Below, one piece after another: positions 27,752-38,803 of a DNA stretch of 64,000 bases. The translations under genes were made by a program, and so were the position numbers. Position 1 is the first letter of the stretch. The number at the start of each line of letters is the position of its first letter. The notes under the pieces were generated by a model that saw only the letters and a program-made list of their open reading frames with translations, was not told the DNA's origin and ran no database searches. Origin of the DNA: Numida meleagris (Eukaryota > Chordata > Aves > Galliformes > Numididae); contig NC_034410.1 in the NCBI RefSeq assembly GCF_002078875.1, forward strand, positions 82,713,258 through 82,777,257, written 5' to 3'.

Positions 27752-28209
27752 CTAAAATGAAGGAGAAACTCAGCTTTGAAAAAGCATTTAGTTTCTATAA
27801 TCCTATTGTGGGATTGTTTTGTTTTATTTTGTTTTTAATTCTTTAAAGCATAAATTGCCAAATGGATTTCAAATTGCACACATTTTTTTTAAAATATAGC
27901 TACTCAGGAGAGACAGACAACAAAACCATGCGCCTTTGGAATCAAGTTAAATATTAATTTAATCCTGATCTACTGACCTCCAAAGTTGTTGAAAACCTAT
28001 TACTGATTCCAGTTGGGTCTTGAAGCAGGCTCTGAATATCTTCTGGCTGTTGCACTTACAACATAGGTTAAACATGTTGCTACTACTATGCATTGAAAAC
28101 TACACTGAAATGTAGAATTAATTCATCTAAGAAAAATACTACTTGCAACTCCCTCCCAGCCTTCCTAAATACTCTCCAGCTGACATAAGCTCGTCTCTTT
28201 GCACCTTAC
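27752..28209 (-). other. 458-bp intron
   Basis: The shortest intron of the gene, between exons that meet in phase 0. No repeat is seen. Confidence 0.82.
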
Positions 28210-28345
28210 CTTGCCACTAGGCGAAAGCTGTGTTTGTCCTTCTGACGTCTGTGGCGTGCACATTTTCTGTGACCCAGGAGATGCTGAAGACGCAGACGTT
28301 GATGCTGCTGCTGCCGCCAGTGCTGGGGGAAGGTCATCTTCATCA
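28210..28345 (-). CDS. Internal exon (phase 2-0), acidic start, poly-Ala and Ser-rich
   Basis: A strong acceptor (ctgtttttctcaactgcag) and an excellent donor (GGCAAG/GTAAGG) enclose 136 nt. After one completing base it encodes DEDDLPPALAAAAASTSASS, then ASPGSQKMCTPQTSEGQTQL and SPSGK. The acidic DEDD cluster follows the basic motif of the previous exon. Five alanines come from GCG plus four GCA codons, a small triplet repeat that may vary in length. Several Ser and Thr residues precede proline (ASP, CTP, LSP). It carries six CpGs, more than its surroundings. The exon at 27674-27751 follows after an intron of only 458 bp and starts in phase 0, as needed. The segment looks like a disordered linker; I recognise no domain. 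Confidence 0.87.
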
Positions 28346-31300
28346 CTGCAGTTGAGAAAAACAGACAGATGTTCTCGTTAGAAAATATTACTTGACTTTT
28401 AACTGTACTTGTTTTGGAGGAAGCACTGGAAGTTCTGCTTACTCTTCCACCTGTAATGCAGTATTTATAGCTAACTTTGCAACTGATTTAATTTATTAAG
28501 CTTGAAAGATTCCTTGAAAGTCAATTGGCTAGTCAACTTTCATCTACAAATGGAAATCTAATGGGTCTGATATGTAAGCAGCGTTTCTATGGAGCATGTT
28601 TATGTGAATACATGAACTTAGTTGATATTACTCTACTTTAATGTTGATATTCTCTTCTACAGAGGCTGGCTTTATTGATAATACAAGATCTGGTTAGATC
28701 CATCCATGGGACAGACTGCTTTATTGGCTTAAGTCTAAGGGGGATTTGGCACTCATTATGCAGTTAGTCCATGATATTATTTTCAAACTGACTTTAGAAG
28801 GATTCTGATCGACTCCAAAAAGGTGCCCTGTAGAAAAATTCTTGTGAGGATATGTTTTTTTTCCTGTCTCATTTATTCAGTTTACAGAGAAAAGATTTTA
28901 TTTAAAACCAGGTTGCACACTTCCCTTGGGCTCTAAGAGCACGCTGAGCTCTTTCCATCTCACCTAACATCACCACTAAATGAGAGACAGTAGAGAATAT
29001 ATTACTTTCACTTACTTTTATAGAGCCCCATTGACTACAAATCATTGGATCAGTCAGCCCTGGGTCAGAATTTTTCCAATTGCTAATTGGAATTGCACAG
29101 AAATAAACAGCTACAATCTGGCCTATAGAACCTTTATTAGTGGGAATGATGTGTGAAAAGGAAAGACTACAGTTTAACAGTTTAAAGCATGGGGAAAAAT
29201 GACGACTTTTCTGCTCAGAAAATGGCACAAATTTTAACTACCAGTTAGGTAGTCTCAGTGCACAGAACCCCGCCATGCCAATTTAACAGACACTTGCAGA
29301 ACAGAACTGTACTTGGTTTGGTGTTACCTGAACTCAGCATGACTGTGCAACACAATACTTTAAAAGTACATTACATACAGGGTACCTAGCCCTGTGATGG
29401 ATTGTTTGGGTGATAACAAAATGGTTTTTTATTATGGTATGAGAGTATGGCCATTATCTTTCTCATGTTTCATTTTTTATTTCTTCTGGGAAAGGCTAGA
29501 ATTTATCACCAGAGCATATACTGTACATTGTTTTCATGCTGGAAAGAGAATGCAAAATCTGTTGGACCTACTAAGTATGCATTTTTTAACTCAACAAGCC
29601 AAATTTTGGTTGTTGACCTAGTTAATCTCTCTTTCAGAAACATGTAGCTGACATTTTCTCAGCTCTTGCTCCCCACTCTCAGTAGGAACACACTGGCACC
29701 CTCCCCATCCTTGCTGGGTAAAGCTGTTCTGTTGCATATAAGTAAGTGGGAAATTGTCGAGAACTTGCCAGTTCAGAATGGCTTTTTCAGATCTTGGAAC
29801 TAAAGTGTTAGGCTTTAGTCTTATCACTTATCAAGCTATCAGCATGCTAGCTAAATGTCTGAGCATTGGTATTCTTCATTGCCTACTCTGAGGTATCTAT
29901 TTTCATTATTCTATGTCCGACTACCAACATTTATCCTCCTTTAGCAGTCCCTTTCTATTTACTGGTGAACACAGCCTTTCCAGACCCACCCTACTCTAGA
30001 GCAAACCTTTTTTTCTCAAACAGTTAATCACTGATTTCTAACTGTCTTGCTATTCTCAAAACTAGCTTATCCTACTACTTTACTTTGTTGGTCCCATGGG
30101 AAATCTTCTGTTTTGGCATACATAGCGTCACTGAAGTATCCCGTACCTCAAAATTGTCTGTACAGCATAATCCTGCTCTCTTTTTCTGCCATCTGGTAGT
30201 ATTGGAGAACCAAGTTTAACAACTCCTTTAGGTTATGGCTAAAATCAAAGAATCGTCCAAGTATGCATACAAAACTTGTGACTATGCCTGCAATAGGACT
30301 AAGTTTTCTATCCCTACAGTTAGTGTTCTCAAAGAGTAGGATCAGCTATTGTGCTCTGTTCATTATCTGCCATGTGCATAGCATAACATAATAGGTCCTC
30401 TCAGTGTCACAGTCTTTTTCCTTACTAATTGTGTAGAAATCCCTGCATTACATAAAAATCTGATAAATCAGAAGCATCTTGAAGTACGTAGGGGACTTGC
30501 TTCTCCTGGCTTGTAGAAAAAGAGGTAGTGGAAATGGTGTATGACCCAAGAAAGGCACACTGGTGTTTGAGGTCTGCTGGGCACAGTGAGTAAGCAGGCT
30601 TTCAGGCCTTGAGAAACTACTCCTAGTAAATGCTGTCAAGTTACCTGTCATGCATTACCTTCAGAATTAGCAGACAGGATGGGAACCTGACTTCTCTTCC
30701 CAGCTTGAGTTGTCAATTCCCATCTCTGGTCTCATTTTCAAACCATACTGGCTGATGTATAACAAAAGAGCCTATGTCATGGTCTGCTTACCAAACTGTG
30801 GCTGCACTCCCATATATTAGCCTTGGTCTCTTGGACAAGAAAAGATTTGGCTAGATGCTCCCTTACCTCCTGCCTTCAATTTGATTCATTCTTCTGTTTC
30901 TCCTCCTAAATAATTTTTCAGTTTTAGTGATATAGATCATTATTTTTGTTTCGTATCAAAAGCCAGCATTATTGACAATGAGACAGAAAATAATTACATA
31001 CTGACATTTATTAGAAACCTTTTGGATGGGAAGAAATCTTGCTGATTGTGCTATGTATTTAGTGGCACTAGAATGTTCAATTGCTAGAGGTACTAAGAGT
31101 TGCCATTCCACATAGAAAGCATATATCACTCTTTTCTTCATTTTTGTATTAGTAAATTTATGCTGATACTCATTTTTTTTCATTTTCTACTCTGTTTAAT
31201 CCTCTAGTTTCTGATGGCCTGAACTGTCTGATGGTTCTGATGGTTCATATGAAGGACAAATCAACAAGCTGATTTCCACGTTTATCTCTAGACTCTAAAA

Positions 31301-31855
31301 TTAGATGAATTAGTTGTAAATGGGATGCCAAATCTCTGTAGGCACAGATCACTCTTGCCAGGACTAAGAGACCTAACTTAGCTGCTGTAGTTGTAGCGTG
31401 CTCAGTAATTTCTGCACGTGACAAAATCACAGAGAGAGAGCTCACCCTTTCCAGGAAGGAATGGCTGAGCACAGCTTGAACACCCAGTAGCTAAGGACTG
31501 CTTCCCTCATTTTGCAAATGTGATTGTAATGAAGCAGACAGAGCAGCTTTCTCCAACTCACACCAGGTCTTTGACATTTAATGTGGAAAAGAGACTTTTA
31601 ATTTCTAATCAATAAGCTCCAGAAAAGCAAAGGGGCTGCACTTCAGAGGTTAGTAACTGCAGAGAGATGGCAAATTCACCAAGTATTAAAAGCTTTAAGA
31701 TTCTCAGAGATGAAAGGAATGGTATCAGCCTAAGATCATTATCATGTAATTGCACTCATGCCTTTCAGAAAGCATAGCTAGAGCAATAATTAGCATCTCC
31801 TTCTTTTACAGCTGTAGCAGGCAAAAACATAAAGATAGTGTTATACATTACTCAC
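28346..31855 (-). other. 3.5-kb intron
   Basis: Phase 2 intron. No repeat of note. A segment at 30868-30905 has good splice signals but the wrong phase (see rejected items). Confidence 0.8.
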
Positions 31856-31960
31856 AAGCTGTACTGTCTTGTTAACTTCCTCACACGGGAAACTTTAATT
31901 TCCTGCTTTTCTGTAGGGCCAGATGATGGCGTAGTTTCAGGTCGCACTGGAGCTGGACTT
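31856..31960 (-). CDS. Internal exon (phase 2-2) with basic RKLTRQYS motif
   Basis: A T-rich acceptor (tatttttcttgttatttttag) and a consensus donor (CAGCTT/GTGAGT) enclose 105 nt. After one completing base the only open frame reads SPAPVRPETTPSSGPTEKQE and then IKVSRVRKLTRQYS, with two bases left over. Joining to the next exon restores phenylalanine and gives RQYSFDEDD, a basic stretch running straight into an acidic one. The RQYS serine fits an arginine-directed kinase or 14-3-3-type site; that is inference from the R-x-x-S pattern. The acceptor is a tandem NAGNAG (TAG AAG), so splicing three bases later would drop one arginine. The first half is Pro-, Ser- and Thr-rich. Phase fits both the microexon before it and the exon at 28210-28345. 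Confidence 0.85.
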
Positions 31961-32471
31961 CTAAAAATAACAAGAAAAATATATGTGACACAGTCTTTAT
32001 TTAAACTACTTCAGGCGCGTTAACAAAGTTCTAACTCATCAACACATGTTTATCTTGCAAATTGGCAAGTGCTCATTGAAGTTCATCCTTTTGTTCCATT
32101 TATAGCCCACAGGCCAGTGTGCATGAACAGAAAAGGACATGTGAATCCATTCTCCTGTGCACTGCATGCCTTTTATAAAAGCAGCGACTGATTAAAAATA
32201 CAGAACCTATGTAAGAGCCCATGTGGACGCGTTGCTGTTTCCAAAGGACAGCATTTTAATAATGGCCCAACTATTCAGTCATGCCAGAAATATTTTTACC
32301 CAAAAAGCCTTTAGCAAAAATTAATTTTATGGATTGCAAAACCTGTTCTGCTTGAAATAGAAGGATAATTTTGGGTAAAAACTATATTGGAAAGAACAGT
32401 TCAAGGGAAATGGATTTGATAAAAAAAAATATACTTATTAGAAATAAATGCAAAACTGAGACATGTTTCAG

Positions 32472-32501
32472 ATGCTCGTGAATGCTCGTGAATGCTCGTG
32501 A
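32472..32501 (+). repeat. Three tandem copies of a 10-mer
   Basis: The unit atgctcgtga is repeated three times without mismatch. It carries one CpG per unit in otherwise CpG-poor intron sequence. Confidence 0.95.
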
Positions 32502-33350
32502 ACACAACTATAGAGCTCCAGCAAAAAAACAGAAATGGGAATGGGAGACCCATCTAAATGGATCTGCTCCTCAACCATTTATTCTTAGAGTTAACTAAGA
32601 CTTGGATACAAGATCTTCATGACCTTGGGAAGAAATATTTTCAGTCATGAGCTTAAGCAACATGATGAGAAATGAATTATCTTAAATACTGCTTTTATTT
32701 GAAGCAGCATATTATGATTAAATATACTGCATGTGTGTTAGAAATGCTATAAACACAATAAATATGCCAAATATTGAAGGAGTAAATCGAAAGTCTTGAT
32801 TAATAAATAACGTGTGGGCTGTTTTCTGTGATCTAATCTGAAGTCAGATACTATATTAAGTACCTAAGTAGCCCTATTGATTGCCAGTGGGACTACTCAT
32901 GCACTGAGGGACATACCACAACTGGCAGAAATGATTCAATCTTGTCTCTAAAATTACATGTTTAGGTTGAATTTTTTTAGTCCACTTGCAAATCAATCTT
33001 CCAAAATCATAATAAGATAAGCACACGATCTTCAAAACTGCAGTTCCCTCTGATGCCAATGTGAGGCATTAATTGTCTGATAACTTCTGAACCTGTTGTC
33101 CAGCTACAACAGAGCACATTAGGAAGGCATAGCCTTCAGATTATATTTTCAGCTCTCCTATGAGTTTCTTTGTCATTGCACAGATCATAGGATGAAAGAA
33201 TTCTGCGAGAGTACAAAGGACACACAAACCATAAACAAGACGCAACTAGTTCCACTTCTGGTGCAAAAACTTTGGTCAAGTGTTTTTCTGCTTTTGGTCC
33301 CATTAATTTCAAGAAGCCAGTACAGACTGCAACACAATTCAGATCTCATT

Positions 33351-33605
33351 AGAACCCTAGAACCATAGAAACCTTAGAGTTGGAAGGGATCTCTGAAGGC
33401 CATCTAGTTCGACTCCTCTGCAGTGAACAGGGACACCACAGCTAGATCAGGTTGCCCTGGCCCTGATCCAGCCTCACATTGAAAGTCTCCAGGGACAGGG
33501 CATCAACCACATCTCTGGGCAACCTGTTCCAGTGCTTCACCATCCTCACTGTAAAAGACTTTTTCCTTATATCTAACCTAAATCTGCCCTTTTTGAGCTC
33601 ATTTC
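33351..33605 (-). mobile_element. CR1 LINE 3' end
   Basis: The tail complement (agaaccatagaaaccttag) leads into gttggaagggatctctgaag, gactcctctgcagtgaacag, gggcaacctgttccagtgc and atctaacctaaatctgccc. On the minus strand it still encodes a recognisable CR1 ORF2 end (FTVRMVKHWNRLPRDVV). It is 5'-truncated and sits in the intron between 31960 and 36147. Confidence 0.92.
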
Positions 33606-36146
33606 CTCCCAGTTTCGATGTCAGCCATTTATATCTGAGATTTACAATAAGATTAACGCAGAATAATCCAGCTTGATTTTCAGACTCCTTACTGAGTTTC
33701 CGAGGCTGACAGTTAAGGGGAGAATAAGGGGTGAAAAGAGCCCAAACCACCTTTTTTAAAAACCCTCAAAGTCAATACATGTGATCTGGAAACCTGTGAA
33801 TCAGCATCATGATGGAAGCTCCTTAACAACATTTTCAAGTCAGGCTTTCAGAATGGATGATTGCTCCTGCTAGACTGCTTTTTAGACAGCTTGTGCTAAA
33901 CCAAAAGTAGCTTTTGACAACTGAAAAAAATGTGAGCTACATTTATCCAAAGTGATTTTCAGTTCAAGTTCTGACATAAGTAGGATAAATATGTGAAGAT
34001 CTTTTTAATGACTGGATCTGATGGTCAAATCCTCAAGGGGTGTGGATGTGTATAATTACATTATTTTCAGCTCGCATGTTCAGAAACAGATAAAATTCTT
34101 GCCCTGAGTGACCAGTTCCTACAATTCTCCCATACCTTTCTGTGATTATAATTTCAAACACTAAACCCCTCCATCAACTCAAGGAAGCAGGAGCAAAAAC
34201 AGTGATATCAACTGCACTGAAAAATGTGCTTAAAAATTATAATGAGCAATGCACTCTACTATCGAGGGTGTCAGGAAACAGCACAGTAACAAATCTATTT
34301 CTAGTTCATTGCTACTCCAAAATTCTGAAGACAGCATTATAACCTGTGAGGAAAATAAATCAGATATTTTAATAGAAATGAAAAATTGAAACGATCATTT
34401 CAGCTCCTTCAGAAAGGTTCATTTTACAAAGTCTGTATACCTCCTTTGATTCTCTTGATTTGCAATCAGTAAAAAGGGGAGAAGGTTGGACTTTTGAAGC
34501 AATTATCTTAGCCCTCAAATTTTGTTTTTTTTTTTCTTTAAAAAACATTGTGTCATTTTGTAGCTAAAGGAGTTTATAATTGTTTCAAAGAAACAGGAAG
34601 GAAACTGATTTAAATACATGAAAAGTTTCAATATTTTAAGTCTGAATTTCCCTTGTGAAAAGGTTCCCGTGAAAAATTCAATCAGCTGTGATTAAAGGTG
34701 ATCAAGAACCAAGTGAAGTATTCTCTAATCCAAAAAACTTGTTATCTTCCTTTGAATGCTGTACATGTTCAAGTGAACAGTTAAAGAAAAAGCCAAGATA
34801 CAGCATCATGGGACACACTTTCTTTTTAAGCAATTGCAACTACTCAGATGAACTTTTGTTTTGTATCACACCAGTGAAGTATGCCACTCACTTAGCCTGC
34901 AAAAAAAATAAATACAATTTTAAGAGTAAAAACCTCTCTCTTTATTACTGAAAAATTTTGATGTCATTTTTTGTTTGAGGCTGGGTGCAGCGACTACCTG
35001 CTGATGATGTTTATCAGGCCTCTGGGAGAGACCTAAGTACCATTTAATGGCACGTTTCAAGCAGCTGCAGGTTAGCCGGTGCATAAATTGATGTGACCTT
35101 GGAACGAAAAGGAGCAGTGGCAATGCCTCCATTCGAGGAGGTTGGCTGAACCTAGTCTACCATGAGGATGAGATGTAATGTTAGGCTGGTTCTTCCCACT
35201 GCAGAGACTGATTCTCACCCTCATTAAAACCTTGCTAGTGTAGCCCTTCCAACACCAGCCTAAAGAATCCCTGACAACTCCTTTTTCATCTCCACTGTAC
35301 ACTCTCCCCACATGCACTTCCTCAATCTGAGCATATTCCAAACCATTGCTACCCTAACTTCAGACACCAGATGCAAGAAGTGCTCAGCTTGATCAGCTTG
35401 GAGCCTGATCTATCTATCTGGTATTCCTGAAAAAGAAACAGCTATAAAGATGAATGGCTTCTATTGTTATCTTTTGAATTCTACAGCCAGAATCTATTAT
35501 CTTAAATGAAAAGGCAGGCTTCTTGAAGAGAAACCTTGCTGTAACTGTGCCGATTTAAACAGAGTCATTATGTGCAATATGACCATTTGTAGTGTATGGC
35601 CCCATGTGTAGTAAATTCTGCAAGCCTGAACAAAACCTGAAATGTTGGAGTTCAAGATGACATAGACTTAAAAGAAAAAAAAAAAGAAAAAGTGCAATAT
35701 ATTATAATTCCTTTATAAAGTTCAGTTTCAGTGTCATTAATTCATAAGTATCCTTTTTCTCCTGTAACAGTGTCTAACCACCAGAGCATAAAAATGCAGG
35801 CACTGAACTAAGATGGAGTTACTACCAACTTGGCACTTCACATAGAAACATAACACCTCCTGGTGAGAATGACACTAACAAGACTGATGTCAGAGTGCAG
35901 TGGTAGCTACCTCTGCACCGAGAACCCCAGCACGGCTTGCCTTGCTGAACCAACTAAGTCCTAAAGACAGACCCCCAAACAGGGCTGCTGAGAAATTCAA
36001 AAAAGCAGACTTCAACAAAGGCACAGAGAGCAAAATTGCTCAAGCCAAGAGGTAGAGGTCAACAGATCCATGGTTTACAGGGATACAGCCACCTGCATGA
36101 AGGTTGACTTGTATTTGTGTGCTAATTTATGGGAAAAATAAAATAC

Positions 36147-36200
36147 TGGTTGATTTTTGTCTTCAGAGATTCCTTTGAGTGGTAACACCGTTGTGAAATC
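36147..36200 (-). CDS. Candidate cassette exon (54 nt, phase 2-2)
   Basis: A very good acceptor (tcttttttctcctcag) and a weak donor (CAACCA/GTATTT) bound 54 nt. Entered in phase 2, as the microexon at 36690-36721 requires, it encodes ISQRCYHSKESLKTKIN and leaves CA, which becomes glutamine with the next exon. It could therefore be inserted in frame between 36690-36721 and 31856-31960. It is also open in phase 0 (DFTTVLPLKGISEDKNQP), so openness says little. The strong acceptor and three-divisible length are the arguments for it; the weak donor is the argument against. Confidence 0.33.
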
Positions 36201-36689
36201 CTGAGGAGAAAAAAGATGGACAAACAAAAGAAGAGGAAAAACATTTGATAGATGCCTTCTCTTGTGTATCAACGACATAACCTAAAAGGTGAACCAAACA
36301 CACATAAACAAACAAATCTTTTCTCAGTCTGCACTGTAAGGGTTTCACACAGGTGTTTCTTTTCCAAAGCTATGGACATCTGATGCTAAGAAACAACAGT
36401 ATGTGTCTTTTCACTCTGACAGGCCAGATTTTTCCAGAATAAATGTTTAGCCCCCCAGAAGATTATCTGGACATTTGAAAACTATTGCCAGCATCAAATT
36501 TTCAGAATAAAGTTGTGGATTTTTTTGTACCTTGACTGGGGTATTTTGTCAATTTTGCCTCATCTGGAAGATCTGAGTACTACTCCTTTCTCTGTAGTTC
36601 TGAGATTAAGAATATAATTCATCAGCAGCTGACTTCAGGCAACGAGACACAGAGGTCTTTAATATCAGCAGTGAAGTCAAAGTACATAC

Positions 36690-36721
36690 CTAGGTGCCCT
36701 ATCTGCAGTCATTAATGCAGA
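36690..36721 (-). CDS. Microexon (32 nt, phase 0-2)
   Basis: Acceptor ttgcctgccag and strong donor CACCTAG/GTATGT bound 32 nt encoding SALMTADRAP, leaving two bases (AG). The preceding exon ends in phase 0 and the exon at 31856-31960 needs two incoming bases. A phase 0-2 exon is therefore required between them, and this one supplies it. Joining gives an arginine codon and then SPAPVRPE. The polypyrimidine tract is only moderate, typical of regulated microexons. Because 32 nt is not a multiple of three, skipping it after the 44.3-kb exon would shift the frame. The alternative that also satisfies phase is the candidate at 45625-45692 used instead of both exons. Size and openness alone would be weak; phase necessity is the main support. 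Confidence 0.55.
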
Positions 36722-38439
36722 CTGGCAGGCAAATGGTATGCAAGAGTTCAGCTTGAATTATGAAACTAATGCAGAAATTACTGGTTGAGGTTCCTTGTTC
36801 TGTCTTGTGAAACGCCATGGTAGCTGATCCATTAAGATGTCCACTGGGGTGAGGCAAAGGTGATGTGTATTTAGCTATTTAGTTTGGGTTTGGTAAAGCT
36901 GGTTGTTCTCAGTTGGAAATTGACTTTTTTTTTTTTTTTAAGATAGAGGTTGAATGAAAAATCTGCTTTTTAAAACAATTGATTTTTGTTAAGAAATAGC
37001 CAACATATATAACATTTTTAGTTTTCCAAGAATATTTCATAATACACTTAGAAGGAGATATTTATTTATTATTAAAAAAAATATTTTTTACTCTCCCTCA
37101 TTGAATTAAGTCCATTGTGATTCTATGAAAACAAAACCTGCTTGGATTCACTGAAGTCCATGTCAGGGAAAATCAAGTACATAATTTTTGATCTTCAGTT
37201 TTGGCCCAAGTGTTCTTTAGTTCACATCTGTTTGTTCAAGGAAATGAATTCTTTGACTTGAGGACAGAAGTTGTCCAGGTGACTTGCATACTCTTAGCTT
37301 CCAAATGCCAACATGGACATCTTCCACCACAGCCCTTTCTGGATGATCTAGAACTTCAGCTCTCTGATGCTTAGAAACTATCTACTTAGAAACTATCCAT
37401 GGTTAAAGCCTGGACTTACAGACCTGGAGTCAGTCAGTTGACAGCTTTGTAAGACTTGCTGTTAGATATAGGGTCCAACAGAGCTTTGTGGACCACAGCT
37501 TGTCTATGAAATTCCTAAATAAAATTTGGTTTTGGGGTCTTGAAGTCTTGAATAGAATGGGAAAAGCAGAAAGAGAAAAGCACAAGAAGGCCCCAAACGT
37601 GTGACATGTTGCCCTTCATGATACTTGTAAATTATATGTAAGAAATATCATCTTTTCAGTGAGAAAAGGTGTAGGACATAGCCACATCATGCTGAAAAGC
37701 AGCAAATCTCATAGCCTAGTGCACATCAGAAGCATGAGCCATGGCAGAGAAATCTCATTCTGACAATTTGCATGAGCAAAGCTTATCCTGCACTGAAGAG
37801 TGCTTAAGACTACTTCTCATTCATCTGTAGCTTGTACAACTTGATTTAATTTAATATTTTCCAACCTTCTTTTCTGGTGTGCAGCATCATCAAGCTGTGA
37901 GATAACATTTAATTTTATATTACATGTTGAGCAGCTCCTAATGTAATTAGTCTTAATGTAACAGCGTAATTTGGTTTTGGATGGAAAGATTTACAAAGAA
38001 AATTAGAATAAATGAATGCACAAAGCACCAGCTGGTGCTTATACCTACTCCCACAATCCTATGCAATCCTATGAAAGATGAGATAATTTGGATAACAAGG
38101 ATCAACAAAGAGTGATGCAGCAGTTGGCCTAAACAGAAAGAAATCCACAGACAAATCCTGAACCATGTGGGATGTAAAGCATGCCAGAGCTGGTAACAAT
38201 CCAAAAGTATGTTATAAGGGAAAATAAACATTGCAGTCCATAAATGTACCACATGGAGCACAGTAGAAAGTCACAACAGTGACAACAACTGTCATAGTTT
38301 ATCAGAAAATGAGAGACTTCAGATGAAGAAGGCTCTTTGTTGACAACTTGGGCACCTACCTTAGAAATACAGGAACTTGCATTTAAATTTGTAATCAGTA
38401 CTTTGCATGAGAGGCTGCAGAATCTTCAGCCTTACAGGT

Positions 38440-38571
38440 TTTCAAAATTCAGCAATACAAAACCACAGTTGACCTGATCTTGTGTTGGTGATGGTCCTGT
38501 TTTGAGCAGGAGCCTGGATTAGATGACCTCCAAACATTCTCTCCAACCAACAGTTCCACAATTCTATGATA
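38440..38571 (+). mobile_element. CR1 LINE 3' fragment
   Basis: Diverged sense CR1 3' end. The block gagcaggagcctggattaga, then gatgacctccaaacattctc, ccaaccaacagttccacaat and the tail attctatgat match the order of CR1 3' UTRs. The 5' limit is uncertain. Confidence 0.8.
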
Positions 38572-38752
38572 ATGAACTAACATTTCTCAGAAAAAAATGT
38601 CAGTTATCGTTGTTCAGTTTTTCAAAAACTAACTTCAAAATAATATATCTTTAGCTCTTTTAACATCTGGGTAGTCTTGTAACAGTAAACAGGTACTTGC
38701 AAAATGAAGACTAATGTTTAGCAGATAATGAAGAAGGTGTATTTACATTTAC

Positions 38753-38803
38753 CAGCTCTTGAAGACCTTCAACCATATCACCAGAATCAGAGATGTAACA
38801 TGT
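38753..38803 (-). CDS. Candidate cassette exon (51 nt, phase 0-0)
   Basis: Acceptor ggaaaatttag and donor GAGCTG/GTAAAT bound 51 nt encoding TCYISDSGDMVEGLQEL. The SDSGDMVEGLQEL part reads like genuine acidic protein sequence. It lies between the exons at 44250-44312 (ends phase 0) and 36690-36721 (starts phase 0), and being three-divisible it can be inserted without disturbing the frame. The weak point is the acceptor: purine-rich just before AG, with a stop codon overlapping the AG, so only this acceptor works. A regulated cassette is the best reading; chance openness is the alternative. Confidence 0.42.

Larger units (their letters stand above)
31961..36689 (-). other. 4.7-kb intron region
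   Basis: Phase 2 intron between 36690-36721 and 31856-31960, possibly interrupted by the candidate cassette at 36147-36200. It contains the CR1 at 33351-33605 and the 10-mer repeat at 32472-32501. Confidence 0.65.

Noticed and set aside
30868..30905. 38-nt segment with a very good donor (GGCAGGAG/GTAAGG), open as phase 0-2 (EENRRMNQIEGR)
   Set aside because: It lies between exons that meet in phase 2. In phase 2 it contains a TGA, and the acceptor (aaattatttag) is weak.
33442..33750. 102-codon minus-strand opening considered as a host gene
   Set aside because: The HWNRLPRDVV part is the CR1 ORF2 C-terminus, so it belongs to the repeat.
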